This document shows positions 1 through 9,620 of a stretch of DNA of 64,000 bases, one piece after another. Made by a program: the position numbers and the translations under genes. The notes below the pieces were generated by a model, which had not been told where the DNA came from, searched no databases, and saw only the letters and a program-made list of their open reading frames with translations. Each line of letters begins with the position of its first letter. The first letter of the stretch is position 1. The DNA is from Streptomyces carminius (lineage in GTDB: Bacteria; Actinomycetota; Actinomycetes; Streptomycetales; Streptomycetaceae), in NCBI RefSeq assembly GCF_002794255.1, contig NZ_PGGW01000064.1, positions 1 to 64,000 of the forward strand, written 5' to 3'.

Positions 1-1
1 G

Positions 2-622
2 GAGCTGGAGTCGGACCGGCGGACGGTGACCGACACCGCCTCCGCCGACCTGCGCCGCATCGAACGCGACCTCCACGACGGCGCCCAGGCCCGCCTCGTC
101 GCCCTCGCCATGGGCCTCGGCCTCGCCAAGGAAAAACTCCCCGCAGACCCCGAAACAGCCGCCAAAATGGTCGACGAGGCCCACGGCGAAGTGAAACTCG
201 CCCTCGCCGAACTCCGCGACCTCGCCCGCGGCATCCACCCCGCCATCCTCACCGACCGCGGCCTGGGCCCCGCCCTGTCCAACCTCGCCGCCCGCTGCAC
301 CGTCCCCACCACCATCACCACCGACCTGCCCACCCGCCCCGCCCCCGCCATCGAAGGCATCGCCTACTTCACCGTCTCCGAACTCCTCCAGAACATCAGC
401 AAACACAGCCACGCCACCCACGCCACCGTCGACCTCTGGCGCACCGACGACCGCCTCCTCATCCAGATCACCGACAACGGCCACGGCGGCGCCACCACCG
501 AAGGCGGCACCGGACTGTCCGGACTCACCGAACGCCTCGACTCCGTCGACGGACTCCTCCTCCTCGACTCCCCCACCGGCGGACCCACCACCATCACCGC
601 CGAACTCCCCTGGCGGACCTGA
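2..622 (+). CDS. Two-component sensor histidine kinase, C-terminal part (NarL/DesK-type)
   Basis: The reading frame is already open at the left edge of the window, so the sensor region and true start lie outside. The visible part begins with the dimerisation/phosphoacceptor helix (RRIERDLHDGAQARLVAL, His codon at 74-76), typical of the HisKA_3 family. A HATPase_c domain follows with an N-box (SELLQNISKHSHA), a G1 box (ITDNGHGG) and a G2-type GTGLSGLTERL. In this family the kinase autophosphorylates on that His and passes phosphate to a NarL/LuxR regulator. Such a regulator follows 137 bases downstream, so the pair is probably cognate. The signal sensed cannot be inferred from this fragment. 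Confidence 0.93.
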   Translation, partial: ELESDRRTVTDTASADLRRIERDLHDGAQARLVALAMGLGLAKEKLPADPETAAKMVDEAHGEVKLALAELRDLARGIHPAILTDRGLGPALSNLAARCTVPTTITTDLPTRPAPAIEGIAYFTVSELLQNISKHSHATHATVDLWRTDDRLLIQITDNGHGGATTEGGTGLSGLTERLDSVDGLLLLDSPTGGPTTITAELPWRT

Positions 623-758
623 CCGCCCCGCGGCACGCCGCGTCCCCACCCGTCCGCGCAACCCGTTCACACGACCCGTCCGCACGACCCGCCCCCCACC
701 GGAGCCCGGACCCTGGGATGCTGGGGCCGGAACTCCGGACTGTTGGGGGCAGGGGACC

Positions 759-1439
759 GTGGTGGACAGGGAGAACAAGGTGCGGGTGGTCATCGCCGAG
801 GACTCGGTGCTGCTCCGGGAGGGCCTGACCCGCCTCCTGAGCGACCGGGGTCACGAGGTCGTCGCGGGTGTCGGCGACGGTGAGGCGCTGGTGAAGGTCG
901 TCGGTGAACTGGCCGACGCCGGGGAGCTGCCGGACGTGGTGGTGGCGGACGTACGGATGCCGCCGACGCACACCGACGAGGGGCTGCGGGCGGCCATCCG
1001 GCTGCGCGCCGGCCACCCGGACCTGGCGGTGCTGGTGTTGTCGCAGTACGTCGAGGAGCAGTACGCCACCGAGCTGCTGGCCGGGTCCAGCCGGGGCGTG
1101 GGCTATCTGCTGAAGGACCGGGTGGCCGAGGTGCGCGAGTTCGTCGACGCGGTGGTCCGGGTGGCCCGGGGCGGCACCGCGCTCGACCCGGAGGTGGTCG
1201 CGCAGCTGCTGGGCCGCAGCCGCAAGCAGGACGTGCTGGCGGGGCTCACCCCGCGGGAGCGCGAGGTGCTGGGGCTGATGGCGGAGGGCCGTACGAACTC
1301 CGCGATCGCCCGGCAGCTCGTGGTCAGCGACGGCGCGGTGGAGAAGCACATCAGCAACATCTTCATGAAGCTGGGGCTCGCGCAGAGCGACGGCGACCAC
1401 CGCCGGGTGCTGGCGGTGCTGACCTACCTCAGGTCGTAG
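759..1439 (+). CDS. Response regulator, NarL/LuxR family
   Basis: A 226-aa protein with an N-terminal receiver domain: acidic pocket near E14/D15 and probable phosphorylated Asp64 in VVVADVRMPP. The C-terminal LuxR-type helix-turn-helix (about 160-225) carries the hallmark LTPREREVLGLMAEG and AVEKHISNIFMKLGL. It probably receives phosphate from the adjacent histidine kinase and acts as a DNA-binding transcription factor in the cytoplasm. The GTG at 759 (a second GTG follows at once at 762) has a G-rich stretch upstream (745-754) as ribosome binding site. The 137-base gap to the kinase leaves room for its own promoter. The target genes are not apparent from the sequence. Confidence 0.93.
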   Translation: MVDRENKVRVVIAEDSVLLREGLTRLLSDRGHEVVAGVGDGEALVKVVGELADAGELPDVVVADVRMPPTHTDEGLRAAIRLRAGHPDLAVLVLSQYVEEQYATELLAGSSRGVGYLLKDRVAEVREFVDAVVRVARGGTALDPEVVAQLLGRSRKQDVLAGLTPREREVLGLMAEGRTNSAIARQLVVSDGAVEKHISNIFMKLGLAQSDGDHRRVLAVLTYLRS

Positions 1440-1441
1440 GG

Positions 1442-1478
1442 CGCCGCCCGGCGGCGCCGGGGACGCCGCCGGGCGGCG
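1442..1478 (+). terminator. Hairpin terminator after the response regulator
   Basis: A perfect 15-bp stem (1442-1456 with 1464-1478) and 7-base loop begins 3 bases after the regulator stop codon. There is no U-tract, as is usual for Streptomyces terminators. Confidence 0.75.
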
Positions 1479-1631
1479 GGAGGGCGCCCTTCACGGCCGG
1501 GTGGCCGGAACAGAACGCCCGCTGTGGGTGTCGTCTCATTTGACCGTCCAGCATGCGATCGGCGGCAGGAAGGTCACCCTTACCCACGTACGATGGCTGA
1601 CGAGCCGACGCCTCAAGGGAGGTCCCGTCCA

Positions 1632-3534
1632 GTGACCAGCCAGGTCAGCAACCCCACCGACCAGCAGCGCCCGCCCGGCTCGACGGCCAAGGAGGTCCGG
1701 CGCCTGGAGCGGGTCGTCATCCGCTTCGCCGGCGACTCCGGCGACGGCATGCAGCTGACCGGTGACCGGTTCACCTCCGAGACGGCGTCGTTCGGCAACG
1801 ACCTGTCCACGCTGCCGAACTTCCCGGCCGAGATCCGGGCCCCGGCCGGCACCCTGCCGGGCGTCTCCTCGTTCCAGCTGCACTTCGCCGACCACGACAT
1901 CCTCACCCCCGGCGACGCGCCGAACGTGCTGGTGGCGATGAACCCGGCCGCGCTGAAGGCGAACCTCGCCGACCTGCCGCGGGGCGCGGAGCTCATCGTC
2001 AACACCGACGAGTTCTCCAAGCGGGCCATGGCCAAGGTCGGCTACACGGCCAACCCGCTGGAGGACGGCTCGCTGGAGGCGTACCGGGTCCACCCGGTGC
2101 CGCTGACCACGCTGACGCTGGAGGCGCTGAAGGAGTCCGGGCTGGCCCGCCGGGACGCCGAGCGGGCGAAGAACATGTTCGCGCTGGGCCTGCTGAGCTG
2201 GATGTACCACCGGCCCACCCAGAGCACCGAATCCTTCCTGCGGAAGAAGTTCGCCAAGAAGCCGGAGGTGGCCGAGGCGAACGTCACCGCCTTCCGGGCG
2301 GGCTGGAACTTCGGCGAGACCACCGAGGACTTCGCCGTCTCCTACGAGGTGGCCCCCGCCTCGGCGGCCTTCCCCGCGGGCACCTACCGCAACATCTCCG
2401 GCAACCTGGCGCTGTCCTACGGACTGGTCGCCGCGTCTCAGCAGGCGGACCTGCCGCTGTTCCTCGGCTCGTACCCGATCACCCCGGCCTCGGACATCCT
2501 GCACGAGCTGAGCAAGCACAAGAACTTCGGCGTGCGCACCTTCCAGGCCGAGGACGAGATCGCCGGCATCGGCGCCGCGCTGGGCGCCGCCTTCGGCGGA
2601 TCGCTGGCCGTGACCACCACCTCCGGTCCCGGCGTCGCGCTGAAGAGCGAGACCATCGGCCTGGCCGTCTCCCTGGAACTGCCGCTGCTGATCGTGGACA
2701 TCCAGCGCGGCGGCCCCTCCACCGGGCTGCCCACCAAGACCGAGCAGGCCGACCTGCTGCAGGCGATGTACGGGCGCAACGGCGAGGCCCCGGTGCCGAT
2801 CGTGGCCCCGGCCACCCCCGGCGACTGCTTCACCGCCGCCCTGGACGCCGCCCGGATCGCGCTGGCCTACCGCACCCCGGTGTTCCTGCTCTCCGACGGC
2901 TACCTGGCCAACGGCTCCGAGCCCTGGCGCGTCCCGGAACCGGACGAGCTGCCCGACCTGGCGGTGCGCTTCGCCTCCGGGCCCAACCACACCACCGCCG
3001 ACGGCACCGAGGTCTTCTGGCCGTACAAGCGCGACCCGCAGACCCTGGCCCGCCCCTGGGCGGTGCCGGGCACCCCGGGCCTGGAGCACCGCATCGGCGG
3101 CATCGAGAAGCAGGACGGCACGGGCAACATCTCCTACGACCCGGCCAACCACGACTTCATGGTCCGCACCCGCCAGGCCAAGGTGGACGGCATCGAGGTA
3201 CCGGACGCCGTCGTGGACGACCCGGACGGGGACGCCCGGCTGCTGGTGCTGGGCTGGGGCTCGACGTACGGGCCGATCACCGCGGCGGTGCGCCGGCTGC
3301 GCGCCGCCGGGGAGAAGGTCGCCCAGACCCATCTGCGCCATCTCAACCCGTTCCCCGGGAATCTCGGCGAGGTGCTGAAGCGCTACGACAAGGTGGTCGT
3401 GCCCGAGATGAACCTCGGGCAGCTCGCCACCCTGCTGCGTGCCAGGTACCTGGTCGACGCCCGGTCCCACACGCAGGTGACCGGCCTGCCGTTCAAGGCC
3501 GAGCAACTCGCCACCGTTCTGAAGGAGGCCCTCG

Positions 3535-3542
<8 letters not shown>
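1632..3542 (+). CDS. korA: 2-oxoglutarate (2-oxoacid):ferredoxin oxidoreductase, alpha subunit
   Basis: A 636-aa subunit of the enzyme that oxidatively decarboxylates a 2-oxoacid to acyl-CoA while reducing ferredoxin. The N-terminal gamma-type domain contains FAGDSGDGMQLTGDRF. The following pyrimidine-binding domain carries GSYPITPASDILHEL and the FQAEDEIAG signature. Domain II, with the Ser/Thr-rich TTTSGPGVALKSE, closes the core. This fused gamma-alpha architecture of about 600-640 aa is usual for actinobacterial KorA. I chose GTG 1632 because AAGGGAGG (1615-1622) sits 9 bases upstream; in-frame GTG 1524 and ATG 1593 lack such a site. The end overlaps korB by 8 bases, implying translational coupling. 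Substrate preference (2-oxoglutarate versus pyruvate) is inferred from family naming only. Confidence 0.92.
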
Positions 3543-4644
<1,102 letters not shown>

Positions 4645-4672
4645 TCCGGCGGCCGGGCGCACCGCCCGGCGT

Positions 4673-5236
4673 TCACGTCCGGCGTTCACGGGGAGGGCCG
4701 GTCCCGCCGAACGGGACCGGCCCTCCCCGTGCCGTGTCCGGCGGACCGGCGCCGGCCCGGGGCCCGGGTTCGAGTCCGGGACCGGGCCCGGACTCGGGCT
4801 CGGGCTCCCCGGCCGGCTTGAGCTCGAACTCGCACCACACGGTCTTCCCCGGCTCCCCGGGCGCCCGTCCGCCGACGCCCCAGGCGTCGGCGAGCGCGCC
4901 CACCAGCAGCAGCCCGCGCCCGCCCTCCTCGTGCAGTCCCGGCCGGCGGACGCACGGGCGCCCCACGCCCCGGTCCCGGACCTCCATCCGCAGGACGCCC
5001 CGCCTCGGCACCGTCAGCCGTACGCGGAAGCAGTCACCGGACGGCATGCCGTGACGCACGGCGTTCGTGGCCAGTTCCGACACGCACAGCCGTACATCCT
5101 CCTCGCGCTCCGTCACACCCCAGTCGTCCAGCACCTCCCCGACGAACTCCCGCGCGGCATGGACGGAACGGCCGCTGAGCTGGAACACCTTCTCCCGGGG
5201 AGAAGGTGGTGAAGCCATCCGGCTGGTATCACCCAT
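4673..5236 (-). CDS. ATP-binding protein, RsbW-like HATPase_c_2 (anti-sigma/regulatory kinase type)
   Basis: A 187-aa protein whose first 140 residues form a GHKL/HATPase_c_2 fold: N-box ELATNAVRHGMPSGD, G1-type DRGVGRP and G2-type GRGLLLVGALADAWGV. Streptomyces encodes dozens of such single-domain ATPases; characterised relatives act as anti-sigma factors or serine kinases paired with STAS anti-anti-sigma proteins. No STAS or sigma gene is adjacent, so the partner is unknown. After about residue 140 the protein becomes a low-complexity Pro/Gly/Glu tail (EPEPESGPGPG) that overlaps the korAB terminator. ATG 5236 has GGAG 7-8 bases upstream; ATG 5215 is a possible alternative. Confidence 0.85.
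   Translation of the reverse strand: MGDTSRMASPPSPREKVFQLSGRSVHAAREFVGEVLDDWGVTEREEDVRLCVSELATNAVRHGMPSGDCFRVRLTVPRRGVLRMEVRDRGVGRPCVRRPGLHEEGGRGLLLVGALADAWGVGGRAPGEPGKTVWCEFELKPAGEPEPESGPGPGLEPGPRAGAGPPDTARGGPVPFGGTGPPRERRT
4687..4731. terminator. Long perfect hairpin between korB and the convergent ATPase gene
   Basis: Arms 4687-4706 and 4712-4731 form a perfect 20-bp stem with a 5-base loop, 42 bases after the korB stop. It should stop korAB transcripts. It also lies inside the last codons of the minus-strand ATPase gene, encoding part of that protein's Gly/Pro-rich tail. Confidence 0.85.
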
Positions 5237-5435
5237 GGTCGCTCTCCGTCATGAGGAATGACCACAACGTCCGTCCGCACGCGGGCGTACGGATGCGCTC
5301 ACGAACGGATACGGGCGGAAGCCGGAAGGTGTTCAGTTGCGGGCGCACACAATTCTCAGGGGGCGCGGGTTTTACGGACGTACGCCGGGGAGGCGGGCGA
5401 CGCATCAAACGTCAGGACCGTATGGCGAAACGGAA

Positions 5436-5464
5436 ATGACAGCAGCGGCGCGGAGCGTTACCTT
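5436..5464 (+). promoter_or_regulatory. Possible promoter of the rarD-type gene
   Basis: ATGACA (5436-5441) is one mismatch from the TTGACA -35 consensus and is spaced 17 bases from TACCTT (5459-5464), a TAnnnT-type -10. It lies 47 bases ahead of the start codon in a 275-base gap with no ORF. This is by inspection only. Confidence 0.35.
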
Positions 5465-5511
5465 CATCGGGTCGGCCCACCGGGGCCGGCCGCCAGTCCG
5501 GAGGAGGAGCC

Positions 5512-6531
5512 TTGGAGTCGCACGGCGAGCACCGCACAGGTCTGTTGTTCGGCTTCGCCGCCTACGGAATGTGGGGGCTGCTCCCGCTGTACTGGCACGT
5601 GCTGGAGCCCGCCGGCGCCCTGGAGGTCCTGGCCCACCGGATGGCGTGGTCGCTGCCCACCGCCCTGGTCATCCTGGTCCTGCTGCGCCGCTGGTCGTGG
5701 GTGGGGCCGCTGCTGCGCGAACCGCGCAGGCTCGCCCTGGTCGTCCTGGCGGCCACCCTGATCTCGGTCAACTGGGGCCTGTTCATCTGGGCGGTCACGG
5801 TCGACAAGGTCCTCGAGGCCTCGCTCGGGTACTTCATCAACCCGCTCATATCCATCGCCTTCGGCGTCCTGCTGCTGCGCGAGCGGCTGCGTCCGGCCCA
5901 GTGGGGGGCCGTGGGCATCGGAGTGGCGGCGGTGGCGGTGATGGCCTTCGCCTATGGCCGGGTGCCCTGGGTGTCGCTCACCCTGGCCGTCAGTTTCGCC
6001 CTCTACGGACTGCTCAAGAAGCGCATCGGGCTGGACGGCGTGGCGGGCTTCGGCGCCGAGACGGCCGTGCAGTTCCTGCCCGCCGTCGGAGTGCTGGTCT
6101 TCCTGGGCGCCCGGGGAGAGGCCACCTTCGCCGCCGAGGGCCCCGGTCACACGCTGCTGCTCTCCTTCGCCGGACTGGCCACCGCGCTGCCGCTGATCTT
6201 CTTCGGCGCGGCGGCCGTACGGCTGCCGCTGTCCACGATCGGACTGCTGCAGTACCTGGCGCCCGTCTCGATGTTCCTGCTGGGGCTGCTGGCCTTCGAC
6301 GAGGCGATGCCGCCCGAGCGGTGGGCGGGCTTCGTCCTCGTCTGGGCGGCGCTGTGCCTGCTGACCTGGGACGCCCTGCACACCGCGCGCCGCTCGCGGG
6401 TACGGCTGCGCGCCGCCGCCGCGGCGGCCGCCGCGACCCCGTCGGTCCCGGCGGCCACAGCCGGGAAGCAGCCGGGCCCCGCGTCGGCCCGGCCGGACGG
6501 AACGGCCGGGGAGCTCACCCGAAAGGCGTAA
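5512..6531 (+). CDS. rarD: RarD-type EamA family transporter
   Basis: A 339-aa integral membrane protein with about ten hydrophobic segments and the RarD signature near the N-terminus (GLLFGFAAYGMWGLLPLYW, then LAHRMAWSL). EamA proteins are drug/metabolite exporters; the RarD subgroup is named after a chloramphenicol-sensitivity locus but its true substrate is unsettled. The last 40 residues are an Ala/Pro-rich hydrophilic tail. TTG 5512 is chosen because GGAGGAG lies immediately upstream and the family N-terminus fits. A perfect palindrome downstream suggests monocistronic expression. Confidence 0.88.
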   Translation: MESHGEHRTGLLFGFAAYGMWGLLPLYWHVLEPAGALEVLAHRMAWSLPTALVILVLLRRWSWVGPLLREPRRLALVVLAATLISVNWGLFIWAVTVDKVLEASLGYFINPLISIAFGVLLLRERLRPAQWGAVGIGVAAVAVMAFAYGRVPWVSLTLAVSFALYGLLKKRIGLDGVAGFGAETAVQFLPAVGVLVFLGARGEATFAAEGPGHTLLLSFAGLATALPLIFFGAAAVRLPLSTIGLLQYLAPVSMFLLGLLAFDEAMPPERWAGFVLVWAALCLLTWDALHTARRSRVRLRAAAAAAAATPSVPAATAGKQPGPASARPDGTAGELTRKA

Positions 6532-6538
6532 CGGACGC

Positions 6539-6562
6539 CCCGCCGCACCCGGGTGCGGCGGG
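6539..6562 (+). terminator. Terminator after rarD
   Basis: A 24-base perfect palindrome (12 + 12, CCCGCCGCACCC with its complement) starts 7 bases after the stop codon. Confidence 0.7.
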
Positions 6563-6697
6563 CCACCGCCCGGGCCCGGGTGGCATCCCGTCCCACCTTG
6601 CCCGATATTCGGTGAGGAACGTCCGGGCCGCGCCCTTGACGGTGTGTCGGCGTCCCCTCAACATCATGCCCACCTCGTCCCCCCACAGGAGGCATCG

Positions 6698-8101
6698 ATG
6701 TTCATCCGCTCCGCCCGGCGGCTTCCCCCGAGAACCCCTCCGCGCCGCCCCGGCCGCCGGGCCGCCGCGGCCGGCGTGCTGGCGGCCGGGCTGCTCGTCA
6801 CGTCAGCCCCGGCCGCCACGGCCGGCGTGCTCACGGCCGGGCCCCCCACCGCGTCCACCGCTCTCGCCTCGGCCGGATCCACCTCCTCCGGCGCCGCACC
6901 GGCCACCGAGGCGCCGGACATCGCGCTCTCCGCCGTCAAGGACCGGCTGTCGCGGCTCCAGTCGATCGCCACGGCCAACGGCGGCAACCGCGCCCACGGC
7001 ACCCCCGGCTACCGCGCCGCACTCGACCACCTCAGGAGCGAACTGGACGCCGCCGGCTACACCACCTCCGTACAGCCGTTCACCGCCGGCGGCACCACCG
7101 GCTACAACCTGATCGCCGACTGGCCCGGCGGCAGTCCCGACGAGGTCCTCATGGCCGGAGCCCATCTGGACTCGGTCGCCGGAGGCGCGGGCCTCAACGA
7201 CAACGGCTCCGGCTCCGCCGCCGTCCTGGAGACCGCGCTGGCCGTGGCCCGCACCGGGTTCCAGCCGGACAAGCACCTGCGGTTCGTCTGGTGGGGAGCC
7301 GAGGAACTGGGCATGCTCGGCTCGCGGCACTACGTCGGCGGCCTCTCCGCCGCGGAACGGTCGAGGATCAGCGGCTATCTCAACTTCGACATGATCGGCT
7401 CGCCCAACGCGGGCTACTTCGTCTACGACGACGATCCGCGGATCGAGGGGGTCTTCCAGGACTGGTTCGCGGCGGCGGGCGTGCCCACCGAGATCTCGAC
7501 CGAGGCCGACGGACGCTCGGACCACGCTCCGTTCGCCGACGCGGGCATACCCGTCGGCGGTCTGTTCACCGGTGCCGGACGGACCAAGACCGCCGCCCAG
7601 GCACAGAAGTGGGGCGGCACCGCGGGGCAGGCGTTCGACCCCTGCTACCACTCCGCCTGCGATACCGAGGCCAACATCGACGACACCGCGCTGGACCGCA
7701 ACAGCGACGCCCTGGCCCATGCGGTGTGGACGCTCGGCACCGGCGTCAACGAACCCGGCCGGGTGTTCGAGAACACCGAGGACCTGGCCATACCCGACGG
7801 CGGCCCCGCCGTGGAGTCCCCGATCTCCGTCACCGGCCTGACCGGCAAGGCCCCGGACGAACTGCGGGTCGGTGTCGACATCAGGCACAGCTACCGCGGC
7901 GACCTCGTCGTCGACCTGGTGGCTCCGAACGGCGGCATCACACGGCTGAGGAGCGCGGACTTCGACTCGGGCGACGACCTGACCACCACCTACACGGTCG
8001 ACGCCTCCGCCGGGCCGGCCGCGGGCGTCTGGAAGCTCCGGGTCCGGGACGCCTACCGGCAGGACACCGGCCACCTCGCCGGCTGGTGGCTCGACTTCTG
8101 A
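6698..8101 (+). CDS. Secreted M28 family zinc aminopeptidase with P-domain
   Basis: A 467-aa secreted metallopeptidase. An Arg-rich n-region and hydrophobic segment (AAAAGVLAAGLLVTSAPAATA) form the signal peptide. The M28 catalytic domain (about 75-345) carries the zinc and active-site motifs AGAHLDSV (His156, Asp158), LNDNGSGSAAVLE, WWGAEELGMLGS, NFDMIGSPN and SDHAPFADAGIP, closely like the Streptomyces griseus aminopeptidase. The C-terminal 110 residues resemble a proprotein-convertase P-domain (DLVVDLVAPNGG, LRVRDAYRQDTGHLAGWWLDF), often removed or used for adhesion. It should release N-terminal hydrophobic residues from peptides outside the cell. ATG 6698 is preferred over the upstream in-frame start at 6644 because AGGAGG lies 5 bases before it. 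Confidence 0.93.
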   Translation: MFIRSARRLPPRTPPRRPGRRAAAAGVLAAGLLVTSAPAATAGVLTAGPPTASTALASAGSTSSGAAPATEAPDIALSAVKDRLSRLQSIATANGGNRAHGTPGYRAALDHLRSELDAAGYTTSVQPFTAGGTTGYNLIADWPGGSPDEVLMAGAHLDSVAGGAGLNDNGSGSAAVLETALAVARTGFQPDKHLRFVWWGAEELGMLGSRHYVGGLSAAERSRISGYLNFDMIGSPNAGYFVYDDDPRIEGVFQDWFAAAGVPTEISTEADGRSDHAPFADAGIPVGGLFTGAGRTKTAAQAQKWGGTAGQAFDPCYHSACDTEANIDDTALDRNSDALAHAVWTLGTGVNEPGRVFENTEDLAIPDGGPAVESPISVTGLTGKAPDELRVGVDIRHSYRGDLVVDLVAPNGGITRLRSADFDSGDDLTTTYTVDASAGPAAGVWKLRVRDAYRQDTGHLAGWWLDF

Positions 8102-8121
8102 CCGTTCCGGCCGTTCGCCCC

Positions 8122-8161
8122 GCCGGTGCGGTGGGCGCCCGCGGGCGCCCACCGCACCGGC
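8122..8161. terminator. 40-base perfect palindrome between convergent genes
   Basis: Arms 8122-8141 and 8142-8161 are fully complementary, 20 bases after the peptidase stop. It can serve the peptidase gene and, read in reverse, transcripts of the CGNR gene. Bases 8162-8319 show nothing else recognisable. Confidence 0.8.
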
Positions 8162-8319
8162 TCGCGCGACTCACCGGGCCCGTCCCGTCCGAACCGTCCC
8201 GTCCGGCCCCGAGCGGACCGGACCCCCTCCGCCGGTGTCCGCTCCGGCAGCGCGTGCTCGCCGGTGCCGGCCGACCGCTCCCCCGCCGTCCCGTGCGGTG
8301 CGTCCCGCGGACGCGTTCC

Positions 8320-8949
8320 TCACTCCTCTTCGCCCTCCCGCCGGGCGCGCAGGGCCCGGACCTTGTGGCGGTTGCCGCAGCGCTCCATCGAGCACCACCG
8401 GCGGCGGCCGGGTCGTGAGGTGTCCACGAAGACCAGGTGGCAGCCGTCGGCGGCACACTCCCGTATCCGGTGGGCGTACGGGCCGCCGAACAGGTCGACC
8501 GCGTCGCGTGCCACCGTCGAGAGCAGCCGTGCGCCCGTCGCGGCCGGCCCCCAGTCCCGGCTCCAGCCCGCGCCGCCACCCCGCCGTCCGTCCGCGCGCA
8601 GCAGTCTCGGGGGCAGCGGAGGGCCTGCGGCGGTGGCGTTGACCACCGCCACGTCGGCCTCGCGCGGCACCCGGCCGTGCGCCTGGTCCACGGCCATCCG
8701 CCACAGCGCGGCCCGCAGCTCCCTGGCCGCGGCCAGCTCCGCCTCCGTCACCGCGACCGAGGGCGAGGGGCGCAGCCGGGACCGGGCGGCCCAGACCGCC
8801 AGGTTCGCCGGCTCGCGCAGCACCTCGTGGCGGGGGTACCTCGCCGATCCGCCCGTGGGCAGCAGCTCCAGGCACAGCGCTCCGGGGTCGAAGCGGTAGG
8901 GCACTCCTTCGGGTGAGTGCAGCACCAGACCCGTTGCGGGCTCTCTCAT
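8320..8949 (-). CDS. CGNR zinc-finger / ABATE-domain transcriptional regulator
   Basis: A 209-aa protein with an N-terminal ABATE-like region and the C-terminal CGNR zinc finger (CAADGCHLVFVDTSRPGRRR then WCSMERCGNRHKVRALRARR); its two Cys pairs are the expected zinc ligands. CGNR proteins are DNA-binding regulators, usually of a neighbouring small operon. ATG 8949 is chosen because a -10 element TATAGT lies exactly six bases before it, predicting a leaderless transcript, and residues upstream do not fit the family. It is divergent from the VOC gene, which it may control through the dyad at its own start. Confidence 0.88.
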   Translation of the reverse strand: MREPATGLVLHSPEGVPYRFDPGALCLELLPTGGSARYPRHEVLREPANLAVWAARSRLRPSPSVAVTEAELAAARELRAALWRMAVDQAHGRVPREADVAVVNATAAGPPLPPRLLRADGRRGGGAGWSRDWGPAATGARLLSTVARDAVDLFGGPYAHRIRECAADGCHLVFVDTSRPGRRRWCSMERCGNRHKVRALRARREGEEE

Positions 8950-8971
8950 GTAACCACTATAAACAGTTACA
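8949..8971. promoter_or_regulatory. Leaderless promoter and dyad operator for the CGNR/VOC divergent pair
   Basis: TGTAAC (8949-8954) and GTTACA (8966-8971) are perfect inverted repeats around an AT-rich core. On the minus strand TATAGT (8961-8956) is followed by six bases and then ATG of the CGNR gene, so transcription should start at or next to the A of ATG. No good -35 is seen, suggesting activator dependence. The dyad covers the promoter and start codon, a natural autoregulatory operator. Confidence 0.6.
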
Positions 8972-9040
8972 GGAGATCGGGGGCCGACGGAGCCGTGATT
9001 CCGGCGGAAGCTCCGGGACGGTACGGGAGAGGGGCAGGAC

Positions 9041-9562
9041 ATGGCAGACACGGCAGTCACGGTGGACGAGGCAGGCGCGGTGGACGAGGCGGGCACAGCG
9101 GACGGAGCACGGGAGGTGCTCGGCTGGAAGCTCGTGGTCGACTGCGCGGATCCGCACCGGCAGGCCGACTTCTGGGGGGCGGCCCTGGGCTACGAGGTGG
9201 AGGACCACGGCGTCCTGATCGAGCGACTGCTCGGCTCCGGCGCGATCGGGGAGGACTTCCTCATGGAGCACCACGGACGCCGGGTCTGGCGCCACGCGGC
9301 GGCCGCACGTCACCCGCAGGATCCGGTCGAGGAGTCGAGCGGCACGGGGCTGGGCCGGCGGCTGCTCTTCCTTCGGGTGCCGGAGCCCAAGGAGGGCAAG
9401 AACCGCCTGCACATCGACGTCCATGCCGGCCCCGGGCGGCGTACGGAGACGGTGGCACGGCTCACGGAGCTGGGAGCGGCCGTCATACGGCGGGTGAAGG
9501 AGCCCGGCGGGGAGTGGACCGTCATGGCGGATCCGGAGGGGAACGAGTTCTGCGTGGCATGA
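9041..9562 (+). CDS. VOC family (glyoxalase/bleomycin-resistance fold) protein
   Basis: A 173-aa protein with an N-terminal leader of about 25 low-complexity residues, then a VOC-type beta-alpha-beta-beta-beta module: LGWKLVVDCADPHRQADFWGAALGY, a middle LLFLRVPEPKEGKNRLHIDVH and a final strand MADPEGNEFCVA. His and Glu residues at the usual metal positions are present (HIDVH, EGNEFC). VOC proteins include dioxygenases, lyases and resistance binders; the substrate here is unknown. It is divergently transcribed from the CGNR regulator and probably controlled with it. GAGAGGGG upstream serves as ribosome binding site. Confidence 0.8.
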   Translation: MADTAVTVDEAGAVDEAGTADGAREVLGWKLVVDCADPHRQADFWGAALGYEVEDHGVLIERLLGSGAIGEDFLMEHHGRRVWRHAAAARHPQDPVEESSGTGLGRRLLFLRVPEPKEGKNRLHIDVHAGPGRRTETVARLTELGAAVIRRVKEPGGEWTVMADPEGNEFCVA

Positions 9563-9620
9563 CTCCCGCCGCTTCTCCCGTCCCCCGACCACCGGCTGTT
9601 CCCTCCGGGGCGGCCCCTGA

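Noticed and set aside
1540..1545. TTGACC as the -35 of korA
   Set aside because: No acceptable -10 lies 16-19 bases downstream; the TACGAT at 1589-1594 has no matching -35. The promoter stays unassigned.
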